Below, in pieces: positions 48,893 through 57,315 of a stretch of DNA of 62,755 bases (the stretch's first letter is position 1; each line of letters begins with the position of its first letter). This DNA comes from Planctomycetaceae bacterium (GTDB taxonomy: Bacteria; Planctomycetota; Planctomycetia; Planctomycetales; Planctomycetaceae), in assembly GCA_018699955.1 (NCBI GenBank), contig JABISG010000042.1:1-62755 (forward strand), in the 5' to 3' direction. A model generated the notes under the pieces. It did not search any database and was not told where the DNA came from. It saw nothing but the letters and a program-made list of their open reading frames with translations. The translations under genes and the position numbers were made by a program.

Positions 48893-50980
48893 ATGAGCGC
48901 AGACAATTCAGGCATCGATGCCATTCTCGCCGATCTCAACGAGCAGCAGCGCGCCGCGGCGACGCACGGCGACTCGCCGCTGCTGGTTGTCGCCGGTGCG
49001 GGAACCGGCAAGACGACAACGCTCGCGCATCGGGTGGCCTATTTGATTTCCACCGGCGTCGATCCCAAACGAATATTGTTGCTGACATTCACCCGCCGCG
49101 CTGCCGCCGAATTGCTCCGCCGCGTCGATGGTATCCTCCAGGAAATGCACGCCAACGATCGCAGTAAAGGATCGCGGCGTTCCGCAGCCAGTCGCGCCGT
49201 GTGGGGAGGCACATTCCACGCCGTCGCCGCCCGGTTGCTCAGGCGTCACGGCCAACTCATCGGCCTGCCACCCGAGTTCACCATTTTCGACCGAAGTGAC
49301 GCCGAAGATCTGCTAAACGTGCTGAGAGCCGAACTGGAACTGGCGGAAACCGGTTCGCGATTTCCGCTCAAGGGAACCTGTCTCGATATTTACAGCCGCC
49401 TGATGAACACGCGGCGGCGACTCGAAGAGGTTCTGAATCGCAGCTTCCCCTGGTGTGCCGAACATCACGACGACCTGAAAACGCTGTTCAACACGTACAT
49501 CGATCGCAAGGAATCGCTCGGCGTTCTCGATTATGACGACCTGCTGTTCTTCTGGCACGCGATGGTCCACGACGAACAGGCGGGCAACGCGATTCGCAAG
49601 AAGTTCGACTGTGTCCTCATCGACGAGTATCAGGACACCAATCTGCTGCAGGCGGAAATCCTCACCGGACTTGCCCCCGACGGACAGCGAGTGACCGTCG
49701 TCGGCGACGATGCGCAGTCGATCTATTCCTTCCGCGCGGCCACCGTTCGCAACATCCTCGATTTTCCGGAACAATATCCTGGTACGACCGTCGTCGCGCT
49801 GGAGCAAAACTACCGCAGCTCGCAACCCATTCTCAATGCGACCAACCGTGTCATCGGGCAGGCAACAGAACGGCATCGAAAAGAACTGTGGTCGGAGCGC
49901 ACCGACGGACGCCCGCCCGTTCTCGTTCATTGTCAGGACGAAGACGAGCAGACCGATTACATCGTCGATCAGATTCTCGAACACCGCGAAAACGGTTTGG
50001 ACCTGAAGCGGCAGGCGGTGCTGTTTCGTGCGTCGCATCACAGCATTGCGCTCGAAGTCGAACTGTCGCGGCAGAATATTCCCTTTCACAAATACGGCGG
50101 GCTGAAGTTCATCGAGACGGCCCATGTGAAAGACCTGATGGCGTACTTGAAGCTGGGCGAAAATCCCCGCGACATTGTCGCTGCAATGCGCGTGTTGATG
50201 CTGCTGCCGGGAATCGGCCGCAAGAAGGCGGGGCAACTCATTAATCAGCTTGAAGTAGCGGGTTTTGATTTCAACTGCTGGCGCGACTACCGCCCGCCCA
50301 CGGCTGCGAAAACACACTGGCCGTTGTTTGTGGCGCTGATGCGTCGTCTGGCGAGCACACGCGGGCATGCCGATCAGGTCGAATCCGATCTGTCCGACGT
50401 CCGCATTTTTTACACACCGCTGCTGGAACTGAAATACGATCACGCGAAAGTGCGGTTGCGGGATCTGCAGCAGTTGGAGCAGGTCGCCTCGCGGTTTGCC
50501 GATCGGCAAACCTTCCTCACCGAGATCACGCTCGACCCACCATCCTCGACACAGGATTTGCCCGAGGACCCGCATTTGGATGAAGACTATCTCATCCTCA
50601 GCACGATCCACTCGGCCAAGGGACTGGAATGGGACGCCGTCTACGTCATGCACGCCGCCGACGGCAACATCCCCTCGGATATGTCGACCGGTTCGGAAGA
50701 GGAGATCGAAGAGGAACTGCGGTTGTTCTACGTCGCCCTCACCCGCGCGAAAACCTGGCTCTACGTTTGCCATCCCGAGCGATATTATTTTCACGGCCGT
50801 TTCAAAAGCGACGCGCACAGCTTCTCGCAATTGACGCGGTTCCTGCCCGAGGACATTCTGACGCTGTTCGAACGACAGTCGGCCGGCCTTGGCGAAGCCG
50901 AGGAGGACGAAACCGACGACGTTCCCGCACCACATATTTCCACCGCCAGCGTCCGCAACCGCATTCGCAAAGCGTGGTAG
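48893..50980 (+). CDS. UvrD/Rep-family ATP-dependent DNA helicase
   Basis: The start MSADNSGIDAILADLNEQQR leads straight into the Q-motif. Walker A is GAGTGKTT at residues 35-42. LLTFTRRAAAELLRRV (Ia), CVLIDEYQDTN near residue 243 (Walker B), VVGDDAQSIYSFRAA (III), YRSSQPIL (IV), STIHSAKGLEWDAVYV (V) and LFYVALTRAK (VI) are all intact. The 695-residue length fits a superfamily 1A 3'-5' helicase used in repair and replication restart. Whether it is PcrA/UvrD or a Rep-like paralogue cannot be decided here. The C-terminal tail is short. Confidence 0.96.
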   Translation: MSADNSGIDAILADLNEQQRAAATHGDSPLLVVAGAGTGKTTTLAHRVAYLISTGVDPKRILLLTFTRRAAAELLRRVDGILQEMHANDRSKGSRRSAASRAVWGGTFHAVAARLLRRHGQLIGLPPEFTIFDRSDAEDLLNVLRAELELAETGSRFPLKGTCLDIYSRLMNTRRRLEEVLNRSFPWCAEHHDDLKTLFNTYIDRKESLGVLDYDDLLFFWHAMVHDEQAGNAIRKKFDCVLIDEYQDTNLLQAEILTGLAPDGQRVTVVGDDAQSIYSFRAATVRNILDFPEQYPGTTVVALEQNYRSSQPILNATNRVIGQATERHRKELWSERTDGRPPVLVHCQDEDEQTDYIVDQILEHRENGLDLKRQAVLFRASHHSIALEVELSRQNIPFHKYGGLKFIETAHVKDLMAYLKLGENPRDIVAAMRVLMLLPGIGRKKAGQLINQLEVAGFDFNCWRDYRPPTAAKTHWPLFVALMRRLASTRGHADQVESDLSDVRIFYTPLLELKYDHAKVRLRDLQQLEQVASRFADRQTFLTEITLDPPSSTQDLPEDPHLDEDYLILSTIHSAKGLEWDAVYVMHAADGNIPSDMSTGSEEEIEEELRLFYVALTRAKTWLYVCHPERYYFHGRFKSDAHSFSQLTRFLPEDILTLFERQSAGLGEAEEDETDDVPAPHISTASVRNRIRKAW

Positions 50981-51060
50981 CGGCTTGGGTGGAAATGGTT
51001 CGTGGTGACCTGATTTGTCGCCCCTGTCTTAGTCGAACAAGGGCGGCTCGGGTTGAAGCA

Positions 51061-51090
51061 TCCGAACCGCATGAATGCGGTCACTACAAA
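51061..51090. repeat. Dispersed repeat, family D copy 3 (inverted)
   Basis: TCCGAACCGCATGAATGCGG followed by TCACTACAAA is the inverse complement of the D core. It lies about 80 bases after the helicase stop codon. Confidence 0.8.
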
Positions 51091-51223
51091 CCTCTACAGG
51101 CGGCGGCAACGCGGACGACGTATTGTCCGTATATGATTCATGGCTATACTGGAACGTGGACATCTATTGAGAGCTGCTATCTGCCCTGCCTTTCTTTCAA
51201 TCGCCATCCGTCAGAGGACGAGC

Positions 51224-52486
51224 ATGCTGGTTTTTGTACGACGTTCGGTTTTCGGTTTACTGCTGTTTCTTGTCGCGACGCTGCTGATGGTCTCACCCGC
51301 CTCGGCGCAGCGCAAGACGGAATCGGCAACCGGTCCGCGCGACTTTCGTTCGAAGAACTTTCTGCTGCATACCGACATTACCGATGAGCGGGCAAAAGAC
51401 CTGCTGAAAAAACTCGAATCGATGCTCACGCTGGTTTCCAAGTATTGGGGCCAGCCGAACAGAAAGACCATCGAGATTTTCGTCGTCGAAGATTTGAACA
51501 ATTGGGCGCAGGGGCGAATTGACCCCCGGGCCATCGGTAGCCTGCGCGGCGGGGGCGGATTGACGATTGCAGAAGGGGTGAGACTTGGAAACGCGTTCAA
51601 CATGAATGCCAAGTCTTACGCCGTGACCCGGGAAGGGACTCCGTTGCACGAAGCGGTTCACGCCTATTGTTCGCAAACCTTCGGGCGAACCGGGCCGGTT
51701 TGGTACAGCGAAGGCATGGCGGAAATGGGGGCCTACTGGGACCCGAAAGACCCCAGCGTCAATTGTGGCGAATACATTGTTCGCTACATTCGCAAGAGTG
51801 AACCGAAAACGCTGAACGAGATTATCAACAGTCCGGAAACCACCGGCGACTCGTGGCAGAACTATGCCTGGCGGTGGGCGCTCTGCCATTTGCTGGCAAA
51901 CAACGAAAACTATCGCAAGCGGTTCCGTCCCTTGGGGCTTGCCTTGCTGCAGAAGAAGAAGACATCGTTTGAACGCGTTTACGGCTCGATGGCCAAAGAG
52001 ATCAGTTTCGAATACCTGTTCTTCCTCAACCATCTCGAACGCGGACTCCGCGCCGATTTGTGCAGTTGGGATTGGAAAGCGAAATACGCCCGGCCGCGCA
52101 GAAACAATTCTCTGTTGTCAAAGATTAACGCGAAACGAGGATGGCAGCCAAGTCGATTGCGAGTCAAGAAGGGCGAAGAATACCAGGTCAGCGCCGAAGG
52201 GACCTGGAAGATTGCCAAGAATGGTGAACCGATCAATGCCGCCGGAGACGACGATGGCAACGGCAAGCTTTTCGGTATTCTGTTCGACGATTACGAATTG
52301 AGTGAACCTTTCGAGATTGGCATCTACGGCAAGTTCACAGCCCCCGGCGATGGCGACCTGCTGTTGCGCTGCAAAGACGAATGGCACGAACTCATCGACA
52401 ACACCGGCCTCATGACCGTTCGCTTGAAACGCGCCGACGCACCCACTCCCCTGCCAAAACCCAAACAGCTCCGCGACGCCGAATGA
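51224..52486 (+). CDS. Secreted gluzincin-like protein (DUF1570-like)
   Basis: ATG at 51224 with AGAGGA upstream gives a signal peptide (SVFGLLLFLVATLLMVSPASA). The metalloprotease-like domain has HEAVHAYC with H142, E143 and H146, and YSEGMAEMGAYW downstream, giving candidate third-ligand glutamates (E163, E167). This is the pattern of planctomycete DUF1570-type proteins. From about residue 300 a beta-domain follows (VKKGEEYQVSAEGTWKIAKN and FEIGIYGKFTAPGDGDLLLR), resembling PA-I-type lectin or carbohydrate-binding modules. A secreted or periplasmic peptidase with a binding domain is inferred. No substrate clue in the neighbours. Confidence 0.82.
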   Translation: MLVFVRRSVFGLLLFLVATLLMVSPASAQRKTESATGPRDFRSKNFLLHTDITDERAKDLLKKLESMLTLVSKYWGQPNRKTIEIFVVEDLNNWAQGRIDPRAIGSLRGGGGLTIAEGVRLGNAFNMNAKSYAVTREGTPLHEAVHAYCSQTFGRTGPVWYSEGMAEMGAYWDPKDPSVNCGEYIVRYIRKSEPKTLNEIINSPETTGDSWQNYAWRWALCHLLANNENYRKRFRPLGLALLQKKKTSFERVYGSMAKEISFEYLFFLNHLERGLRADLCSWDWKAKYARPRRNNSLLSKINAKRGWQPSRLRVKKGEEYQVSAEGTWKIAKNGEPINAAGDDDGNGKLFGILFDDYELSEPFEIGIYGKFTAPGDGDLLLRCKDEWHELIDNTGLMTVRLKRADAPTPLPKPKQLRDAE

Positions 52487-52822
52487 CCAACCGTCCGGCA
52501 CGCCGTCATCGAGTCACGTCACAGTTTCCGCGCCTGTAAATCCGCAACCAGTGGTCGCGCCCGTTTTCTGGAAACGCGTCCATGGTGCGCGCTGACCGAC
52601 CACGCCAATTCATTCGTCGAAAATTCAGGAAACAGACATTTGGTGTTTGACCTTTTCGATTGGGATGTGTAATCTGGATCTCTGTGGTGGGTTTTACGCC
52701 CAAGGCGGTAGTGTTGTGTGAAAGTTGGTGGGTTTTATGCCCAGTTGGTCTGCTCGCAAGGGATGTGCGTCGCCGGGAATTCAGCGGATGATCGACGTCG
52801 ATCCTGATGAGCAAACGCAAGT
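52487..52822. other. Intergenic region with mraZ operator-like repeats
   Basis: This 336-base gap holds the duplicated site at 52685-52743, annotated separately. The rest, apart from a probable promoter, shows nothing I recognise. Confidence 0.5.
52685..52743 (+). promoter_or_regulatory. Duplicated operator-like site upstream of mraZ
   Basis: TGGTGGGTTTTACGCCCA at 52685-52702 recurs as TGGTGGGTTTTATGCCCA at 52726-52743, with one change, 41 bases apart (about four helical turns). Each unit has TGGG and CCCA arms. MraZ of other bacteria binds TGGG-containing repeats in its own promoter, so these are probable autoregulatory sites. Confidence 0.6.
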
Positions 52823-53305
52823 ATGTCGGCCGATTCGTTTATTACCGGTGAATGCCGTCGGACGATCGATGATCGGTTTCGCATCACGCTGCCGCCGGAA
52901 ATGGCCGAGGCAGTAACGGATGCAGACGGGGAGTCGATCCTCGTGAAGGAGCGGTACGGTTGCCTTAGCTTGTGGCGGGCAGCCGAATGGCAGAAACGAC
53001 TTGATGACGGAGTGTCACTCATACGGCAGAAAATTGACGCAGGCCGCATGGAGCAGCGTTGGGGCGAGGTTCAGCGATTGGGGAGGTTGTTATCGACCCG
53101 CTCGCAGAAAGTGAAACTCGCCAATCGCTCCCGCCTGTTGGTCCCGGATAGCTGCCGTGAGTTTCTCGACGTCAACGCAAATCAGGAGGTGATTGTCGTT
53201 GGTGCGGTGATCTGCATCGAAATCTGGAATCCGAAGGCGTGGCAGGAAATTCTCCGCCAGGAAATGCCGGAATTCGGACCGTTGCTGCAACAACTGGCAG
53301 ACTAA
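52823..53305 (+). CDS. mraZ: MraZ-family transcriptional regulator
   Basis: The 160-residue product has two SpoVT/AbrB-like units. The first has [20 protein letters not shown] and [17 protein letters not shown]. The second has [20 protein letters not shown] and [20 protein letters not shown]. The F-x-G-E, R-x-x-L-P and IEIW marks are typical of MraZ, a DNA-binding repressor that usually heads the division/cell-wall cluster. None of that cluster is next to it here, which agrees with the loss of FtsZ-based division in planctomycetes. The second unit has a few departures from consensus. Duplicated TGGG sites upstream support autoregulation. Confidence 0.82.
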   Translation: MSADSFITGECRRTIDDRFRITLPPEMAEAVTDADGESILVKERYGCLSLWRAAEWQKRLDDGVSLIRQKIDAGRMEQRWGEVQRLGRLLSTRSQKVKLANRSRLLVPDSCREFLDVNANQEVIVVGAVICIEIWNPKAWQEILRQEMPEFGPLLQQLAD

Positions 53306-53353
53306 GTCGGCAGATGGAACCACCCACCGGGAATGTACCGTTGGGTTACCCGA

Positions 53354-53477
53354 CCGCAAACAGAAGAGAGAGAGCGAAGGCTCACTCAGTCACAATTTTC
53401 CGTGAAACGTGACAGGCTTTCAGGCACCATGGATGGCTTGTTCGGCACGGAGGCCGCTTTCTCTCTTCTGTTTGCGG
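53354..53477. repeat. 124-base element with 22-base inverted ends
   Basis: CCGCAAACAGAAGAGAGAGA at 53354 and following matches the inverse complement of 53456-53477 over 22 bases with one mismatch. The interior, about 80 bases, has no open frame of note. The form is that of a small non-autonomous mobile element or a very large hairpin. It lies between convergent mraZ and the secretion-ATPase gene. Confidence 0.75.
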
Positions 53478-53572
53478 CCGGGGAAATCCATTCGCAATCG
53501 CGCCCCATGCATGTGTGTCCGCTCAAAGCCCACGGGCTGCGGCCGGTGGGCTCGAGTCGCGACATTCGCCGC

Positions 53573-54826
53573 TTAAGCAGGGAACGCCATCATCACCCGG
53601 TGCATTTCTTCCACCGTTGTGATTCCCGCTTTCACCTTGTCCATCGCCGAGGTCTCCAGCGTTTTCATCCCCTTTGACTTCGCCAGTTCCAGCATCTCGC
53701 CGTGGCTTTTGCCGCGTAGAATCGCATCGCGGAGTTCCTGATCGAACGTCAGAATCTCGAAGATACCGGTTCGTCCGTGGTATCCCGTGTGGAAGCACGA
53801 GTCGCAACCCGCTCCGCGAAACAGTTCGACGCTTTCGGCCTCTGCCGGATCGATCCCTAACGCTTCGCACATCGTCTCGTCGGGATGATGGCTCACCCGG
53901 CAATCGGTACACACTTTGCGAATCAAACGTTGCGAGATGATGGCCTGCAGACTGTCGGCGACGAACATTGCGGGAACGTCGAATTGTCGAAAGACATCGA
54001 TGGTTGAGGCTGCATCATTTGCGTGCAGCGTGCTCAACACCAACACACCGGTCAGGCCGGCGCGGACTCCGATCCGTGCCGTCTCCGGGTCGCGAATTTC
54101 GCCAATCATCATCACGTTGGGGTCCTGCCTCAACGCACCGCGCAGGGCCGACACGAAATTCAAGCCGATTTTTGAGTCGATTTGCAGCTGGTTGACCCCC
54201 TCGACTCGTCGCTCGACGGGATCCTCGATGGTAATGATGCTTTTGGTGGGAAGATTCAACAACTCGGCACAGGCGTAGGTGGTTGTACTTTTGCCGGAAC
54301 CGACCGGTCCCACACTCAGAATTGTGCCGTACGGGGCCGATAGCGCACGTCGCACCGTCTCTTCCTGCTCTTCGTCGAAGCCCAGTTCCTCAAGTTGTGT
54401 CAACGTCCCGGCGTCGGGCATCAACCGCAGCACGATGCGTTCGCCGTGAATGGTCGGGCCGCTACCGACGCGGATATCGCGTTGTTGTCCCAACACCGTA
54501 TTGGAAATATGGCCGTCCTGAGCCAGCCTGCGTTCGGTGATGTTCATGTCGCCCATCAGCTTCAAACGCGATATCACCTGCGACATCATCGTCGGCGGTA
54601 ACTGGACAACGTCGTGCAATAATCCATCCACGCGCAGCCGCACTCGCAAGCCGCTGGGTGTTGGGTCGAAGTGAATATCGGTGGCGCCAATCTGGAACGC
54701 CCGTTCGAGCAACAAATCGACGAGCGGCGCCGGGCCGACGACATCGATCAGTTCCCTCAATTCTTCCTGCAGCGCGATTTCCCGCGATTCGACCGGAGCC
54801 GAGTCGGTTTCTCCCGATTCACTCAT
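53573..54826 (-). CDS. GspE/PilB/PilT-type secretion ATPase
   Basis: The 417-residue product has the family order: an N2-like region ([20 protein letters not shown]), Walker [10 protein letters not shown] at 173-181, the Asp box (TIEDPVE), Walker B MMIGEIRD at 239-246 and the His box ([13 protein letters not shown]). Four Cys (C306, C309, C341, C344) form the zinc-binding pairs CTDC and CDSC typical of GspE/PilB. It drives type II secretion or type IV pilus assembly. The N1 domain found in most GspE/PilB proteins is missing or very short. No pilin, secretin or PilC gene is adjacent. Confidence 0.93.
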   Translation of the reverse strand: MSESGETDSAPVESREIALQEELRELIDVVGPAPLVDLLLERAFQIGATDIHFDPTPSGLRVRLRVDGLLHDVVQLPPTMMSQVISRLKLMGDMNITERRLAQDGHISNTVLGQQRDIRVGSGPTIHGERIVLRLMPDAGTLTQLEELGFDEEQEETVRRALSAPYGTILSVGPVGSGKSTTTYACAELLNLPTKSIITIEDPVERRVEGVNQLQIDSKIGLNFVSALRGALRQDPNVMMIGEIRDPETARIGVRAGLTGVLVLSTLHANDAASTIDVFRQFDVPAMFVADSLQAIISQRLIRKVCTDCRVSHHPDETMCEALGIDPAEAESVELFRGAGCDSCFHTGYHGRTGIFEILTFDQELRDAILRGKSHGEMLELAKSKGMKTLETSAMDKVKAGITTVEEMHRVMMAFPA

Positions 54827-54884
54827 TCCTCAATCTCCTACTGCAGTCGTTCATCCCACACGATGACAGCCAACGGCTGTTAGA

Positions 54885-55517
54885 TTACGTCGTCATTGCC
54901 GCGAAGCTGACTATGCCGATTGCCACAGACGCCAGCAATGCCAACAACGAAACCGTACGTCGAATTCCGGTTTCGCTAAGTGAGTTAACCAATCCCAATA
55001 GCACTCCCAAAATGACACCGCCGACAATCAGACCCAACATCACTTCTCGCGGCACGGACCATCCGGAGTTGAACTGAATTGTCAGTCCCACAATTGCTAC
55101 GGCGACTGAGACCAACTGCCCCCAAACCACAATTCCGATTCCGGACGACGTGCTGATGCCCAATTCCGTCAGCGCCTCATCACGGGTATCGACGATCGTC
55201 CACACCTTGCTCAAGCCAGAGATTTGCAAAACTTCCACGACGACCGGATGCTTGGTGATGACAGCCAGGGCGCCTTCCTGCTCTTGCACCGTTTTCCACA
55301 ATCGGACGACCAGCGCAACCGTCGAACTGCCGATGTATTCCATCGCGCTGAGATCGACGAGCAGGTTCTTCGTCTTTAATTCATTCAGACGTTTGACCAG
55401 TTGGTTGCCCACTTCGTGAATGTCGCCCCACTGCTCGTTGCTGAGTTGCGCTGAGAGAGTGACAACCGCGTACTGGTCTGCGGTTTCCAATTGGTAACCA
55501 GATTCGCTTGAGGTCAC
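54885..55517 (-). CDS. STAS-domain protein with three membrane helices
   Basis: Residues 1-115 form a STAS domain of the anti-anti-sigma type: QYAVVTLSAQLSNEQW, KTKNLLVDLSAMEYIGSSTV, with the conserved D-L-S and the phosphorylatable-type Ser in YIGSSTV, and LAVITKHPVVVEVLQISGL. Residues 125-210 hold three membrane helices (GIGIVVWGQLVSVAVAIVGL; VMLGLIVGGVILGVLLGLV; TVSLLALLASVAIGIVSFAA). A STAS domain fused to a membrane unit is unusual for SpoIIAA-type switches. It could bring a partner-switch signal to the membrane (inference). It lies upstream of the secretion ATPase on the same strand. Confidence 0.85.
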   Translation of the reverse strand: MTSSESGYQLETADQYAVVTLSAQLSNEQWGDIHEVGNQLVKRLNELKTKNLLVDLSAMEYIGSSTVALVVRLWKTVQEQEGALAVITKHPVVVEVLQISGLSKVWTIVDTRDEALTELGISTSSGIGIVVWGQLVSVAVAIVGLTIQFNSGWSVPREVMLGLIVGGVILGVLLGLVNSLSETGIRRTVSLLALLASVAIGIVSFAAMTT

Positions 55518-56250
55518 AGAGAACTCTCCGAAATAAAGTCAATTCACGCCAGCCGAACTTGGACGACAGCGAACTATTCGCGCCTCCCGCAGCAGCACCC
55601 GTTGTCTCCGGTGCGCAACGACACACAAGTCACCTTCCGGCAACAGCAAGCGGCAATCCGTTGGCAGGTCTTAAAAACGATGATGGCCCGTTTCCTTCCA
55701 GCCGCAACCGGCGAACAAACGCCGCGCTGCATCAGGTTGGATGAGTTACGAATGAACTCTCTTCCGAAGGGGTTAAATCAACAACAACATACTCTAACGC
55801 AACCTTGCTCATCACAACAGACCCGACGGAGAAAACGATACGTGCGGCCCGTTTTTCAGCGATGTGCGTGCGCCAACCACGAAACGTCAAAAGTCGCGCA
55901 GCGGCGCAAAAACCCAGACCGACAGCTCGCTGTCGAATGGCTGCTCAGCGTGACCTCCGACAGCAAGCCGACGGCTTGGATCTATGGTTCACTCGGCTCA
56001 CACCGAGAAATCTCTCCAACACACTGCCGATTTCTTCCGATTTCTCGATACGCATGCCAGTTTTCTTGCGCCAGAGCCGGATTCGCAATCGTTTCCCCGT
56101 CGACAGCGCCCTTGCAGACTGCTAACTTGAAAGTTGCTTGGAATTCGTCCAACTGAGTACGATTCCGGCAAATCTTCGGCCTCGCTTGGCGAATGACGGA
56201 ATGTCGGCAACCTGGACCGCCTACATTTTCGTGCCACGACGTGATTTGCC
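55518..56250. other. Long intergenic region, no gene supported
   Basis: This 733-base gap between divergent genes holds only a long plus-strand frame (55602-56156) with low sense, Arg/Gln-rich composition and no family character. A small hairpin (CAAGCC/GGCTTG) occurs near 55963-55977. A non-coding RNA or a degraded gene is possible but nothing specific is seen. Confidence 0.4.
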
Positions 56251-57312
56251 ATGACTTTTTCGCCACCATCTGCCAACATTCCAGAGACCGCCTTGTCTGA
56301 AGAACCGGCCATCATCGTCCCCGAGACCAAGCCGGAAAACGGCACGTCCGGTTCGGCTGCGCACCTGCTGGAAGTCGATTGCCTGTCGAAACGGTTCGGC
56401 GATCTGCAAGCCGTCGATCAGGTTTCCTTTCACGTCGAGGCCGGGGAAGTGTTCGGTCTGCTCGGTCCCAACGGTGCAGGCAAGTCGACGTCCATGATGA
56501 TGATTTGCGGTCAACTGCCCGCCGACGACGGACAAGTTCGCCTCGATGGCCACCCTTTCAATGCTTCCACACTCAACCTGCGATCCTTGATGGGAGTCGT
56601 CCCCCAGGATCTGGCGATTTATCCAGAACTGACGGCCCGCGAAAACCTCGACTTCTTTGGACGCTTATACGGCATCAAAGGAAAGACGCTCAAGAGCCGA
56701 ATCGACGAAATCCTGTCGCAGGTCGGTTTGACAGACCGGGCAGGCGATCAATCCGGCCATTTTTCCGGCGGGATGAAACGACGTCTCAACTTTGGCGTGG
56801 CGCTCATCCATCAGCCACGACTGTTGATTCTCGACGAACCAACCGTCGGCGTCGATCCGCAGTCGCGAGCGCATTTGCTCGACTGTATTCGGCAACTCAA
56901 CGCCGACGGTGTCGCCGTCATCTATGCCAGCCACTACATGGAAGAAGTGCAGTCCATCTGTGATCGCGTGGCAATTATCGATCACGGACAAATGATCGCC
57001 ACCGGAACAATCGACGCGCTGCTCGACCGCATGAGTTCTGAATTGTTGTTGAGAATTGCAGAACCCTCGGCCGAAATTCGCAGCGAAATCGAGCAGGTGG
57101 CTGAAGTTCGCAACTCGCCCGGCGATGGCGAACCGCTGACCATTGTCGTCTCGCACGACCAGCAAGCCGACGAATTGACACTCAACGCCACGTTGACCCA
57201 CTTGCTGCAAATCCTGAAATCAGGTCACGTGAAACTGTACGAAGTCGAAACAAACGAGCCAAACCTGGAGCGGCTGTTCCTCGAACTGACCGGAAAGCGG
57301 CTGCGAGACTGA
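56251..57312 (+). CDS. ABC-2 type transporter ATP-binding protein
   Basis: The 353-residue product has an N-terminal extension of about 38 residues. Then come LLEVDCLSKRFGDLQAVDQV, Walker A GPNGAGKST at 72-80, the Q-loop PQD at 118-120, signature FSGGM at 171-175, Walker B LLILDEP at 191-197 and the switch His in YASHYMEEVQ. The C-terminal part resembles the accessory domain of CcmA/NodI-type exporters. The permease gene starts three bases after its stop, so the two form one exporter unit. Substrate is unknown. Confidence 0.95.
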   Translation: MTFSPPSANIPETALSEEPAIIVPETKPENGTSGSAAHLLEVDCLSKRFGDLQAVDQVSFHVEAGEVFGLLGPNGAGKSTSMMMICGQLPADDGQVRLDGHPFNASTLNLRSLMGVVPQDLAIYPELTARENLDFFGRLYGIKGKTLKSRIDEILSQVGLTDRAGDQSGHFSGGMKRRLNFGVALIHQPRLLILDEPTVGVDPQSRAHLLDCIRQLNADGVAVIYASHYMEEVQSICDRVAIIDHGQMIATGTIDALLDRMSSELLLRIAEPSAEIRSEIEQVAEVRNSPGDGEPLTIVVSHDQQADELTLNATLTHLLQILKSGHVKLYEVETNEPNLERLFLELTGKRLRD

Positions 57313-57315
57313 CCA

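Noticed and set aside
49313..50935. Minus-strand frame of 540 residues
   Set aside because: It is antisense to the intact helicase gene with all seven motifs, and long shadow frames are expected in GC-rich DNA.
55602..56156. Plus-strand frame of 184 residues in a long gap
   Set aside because: Composition is unlike the neighbours, with no family marks and a weak start; listed as an intergenic region.
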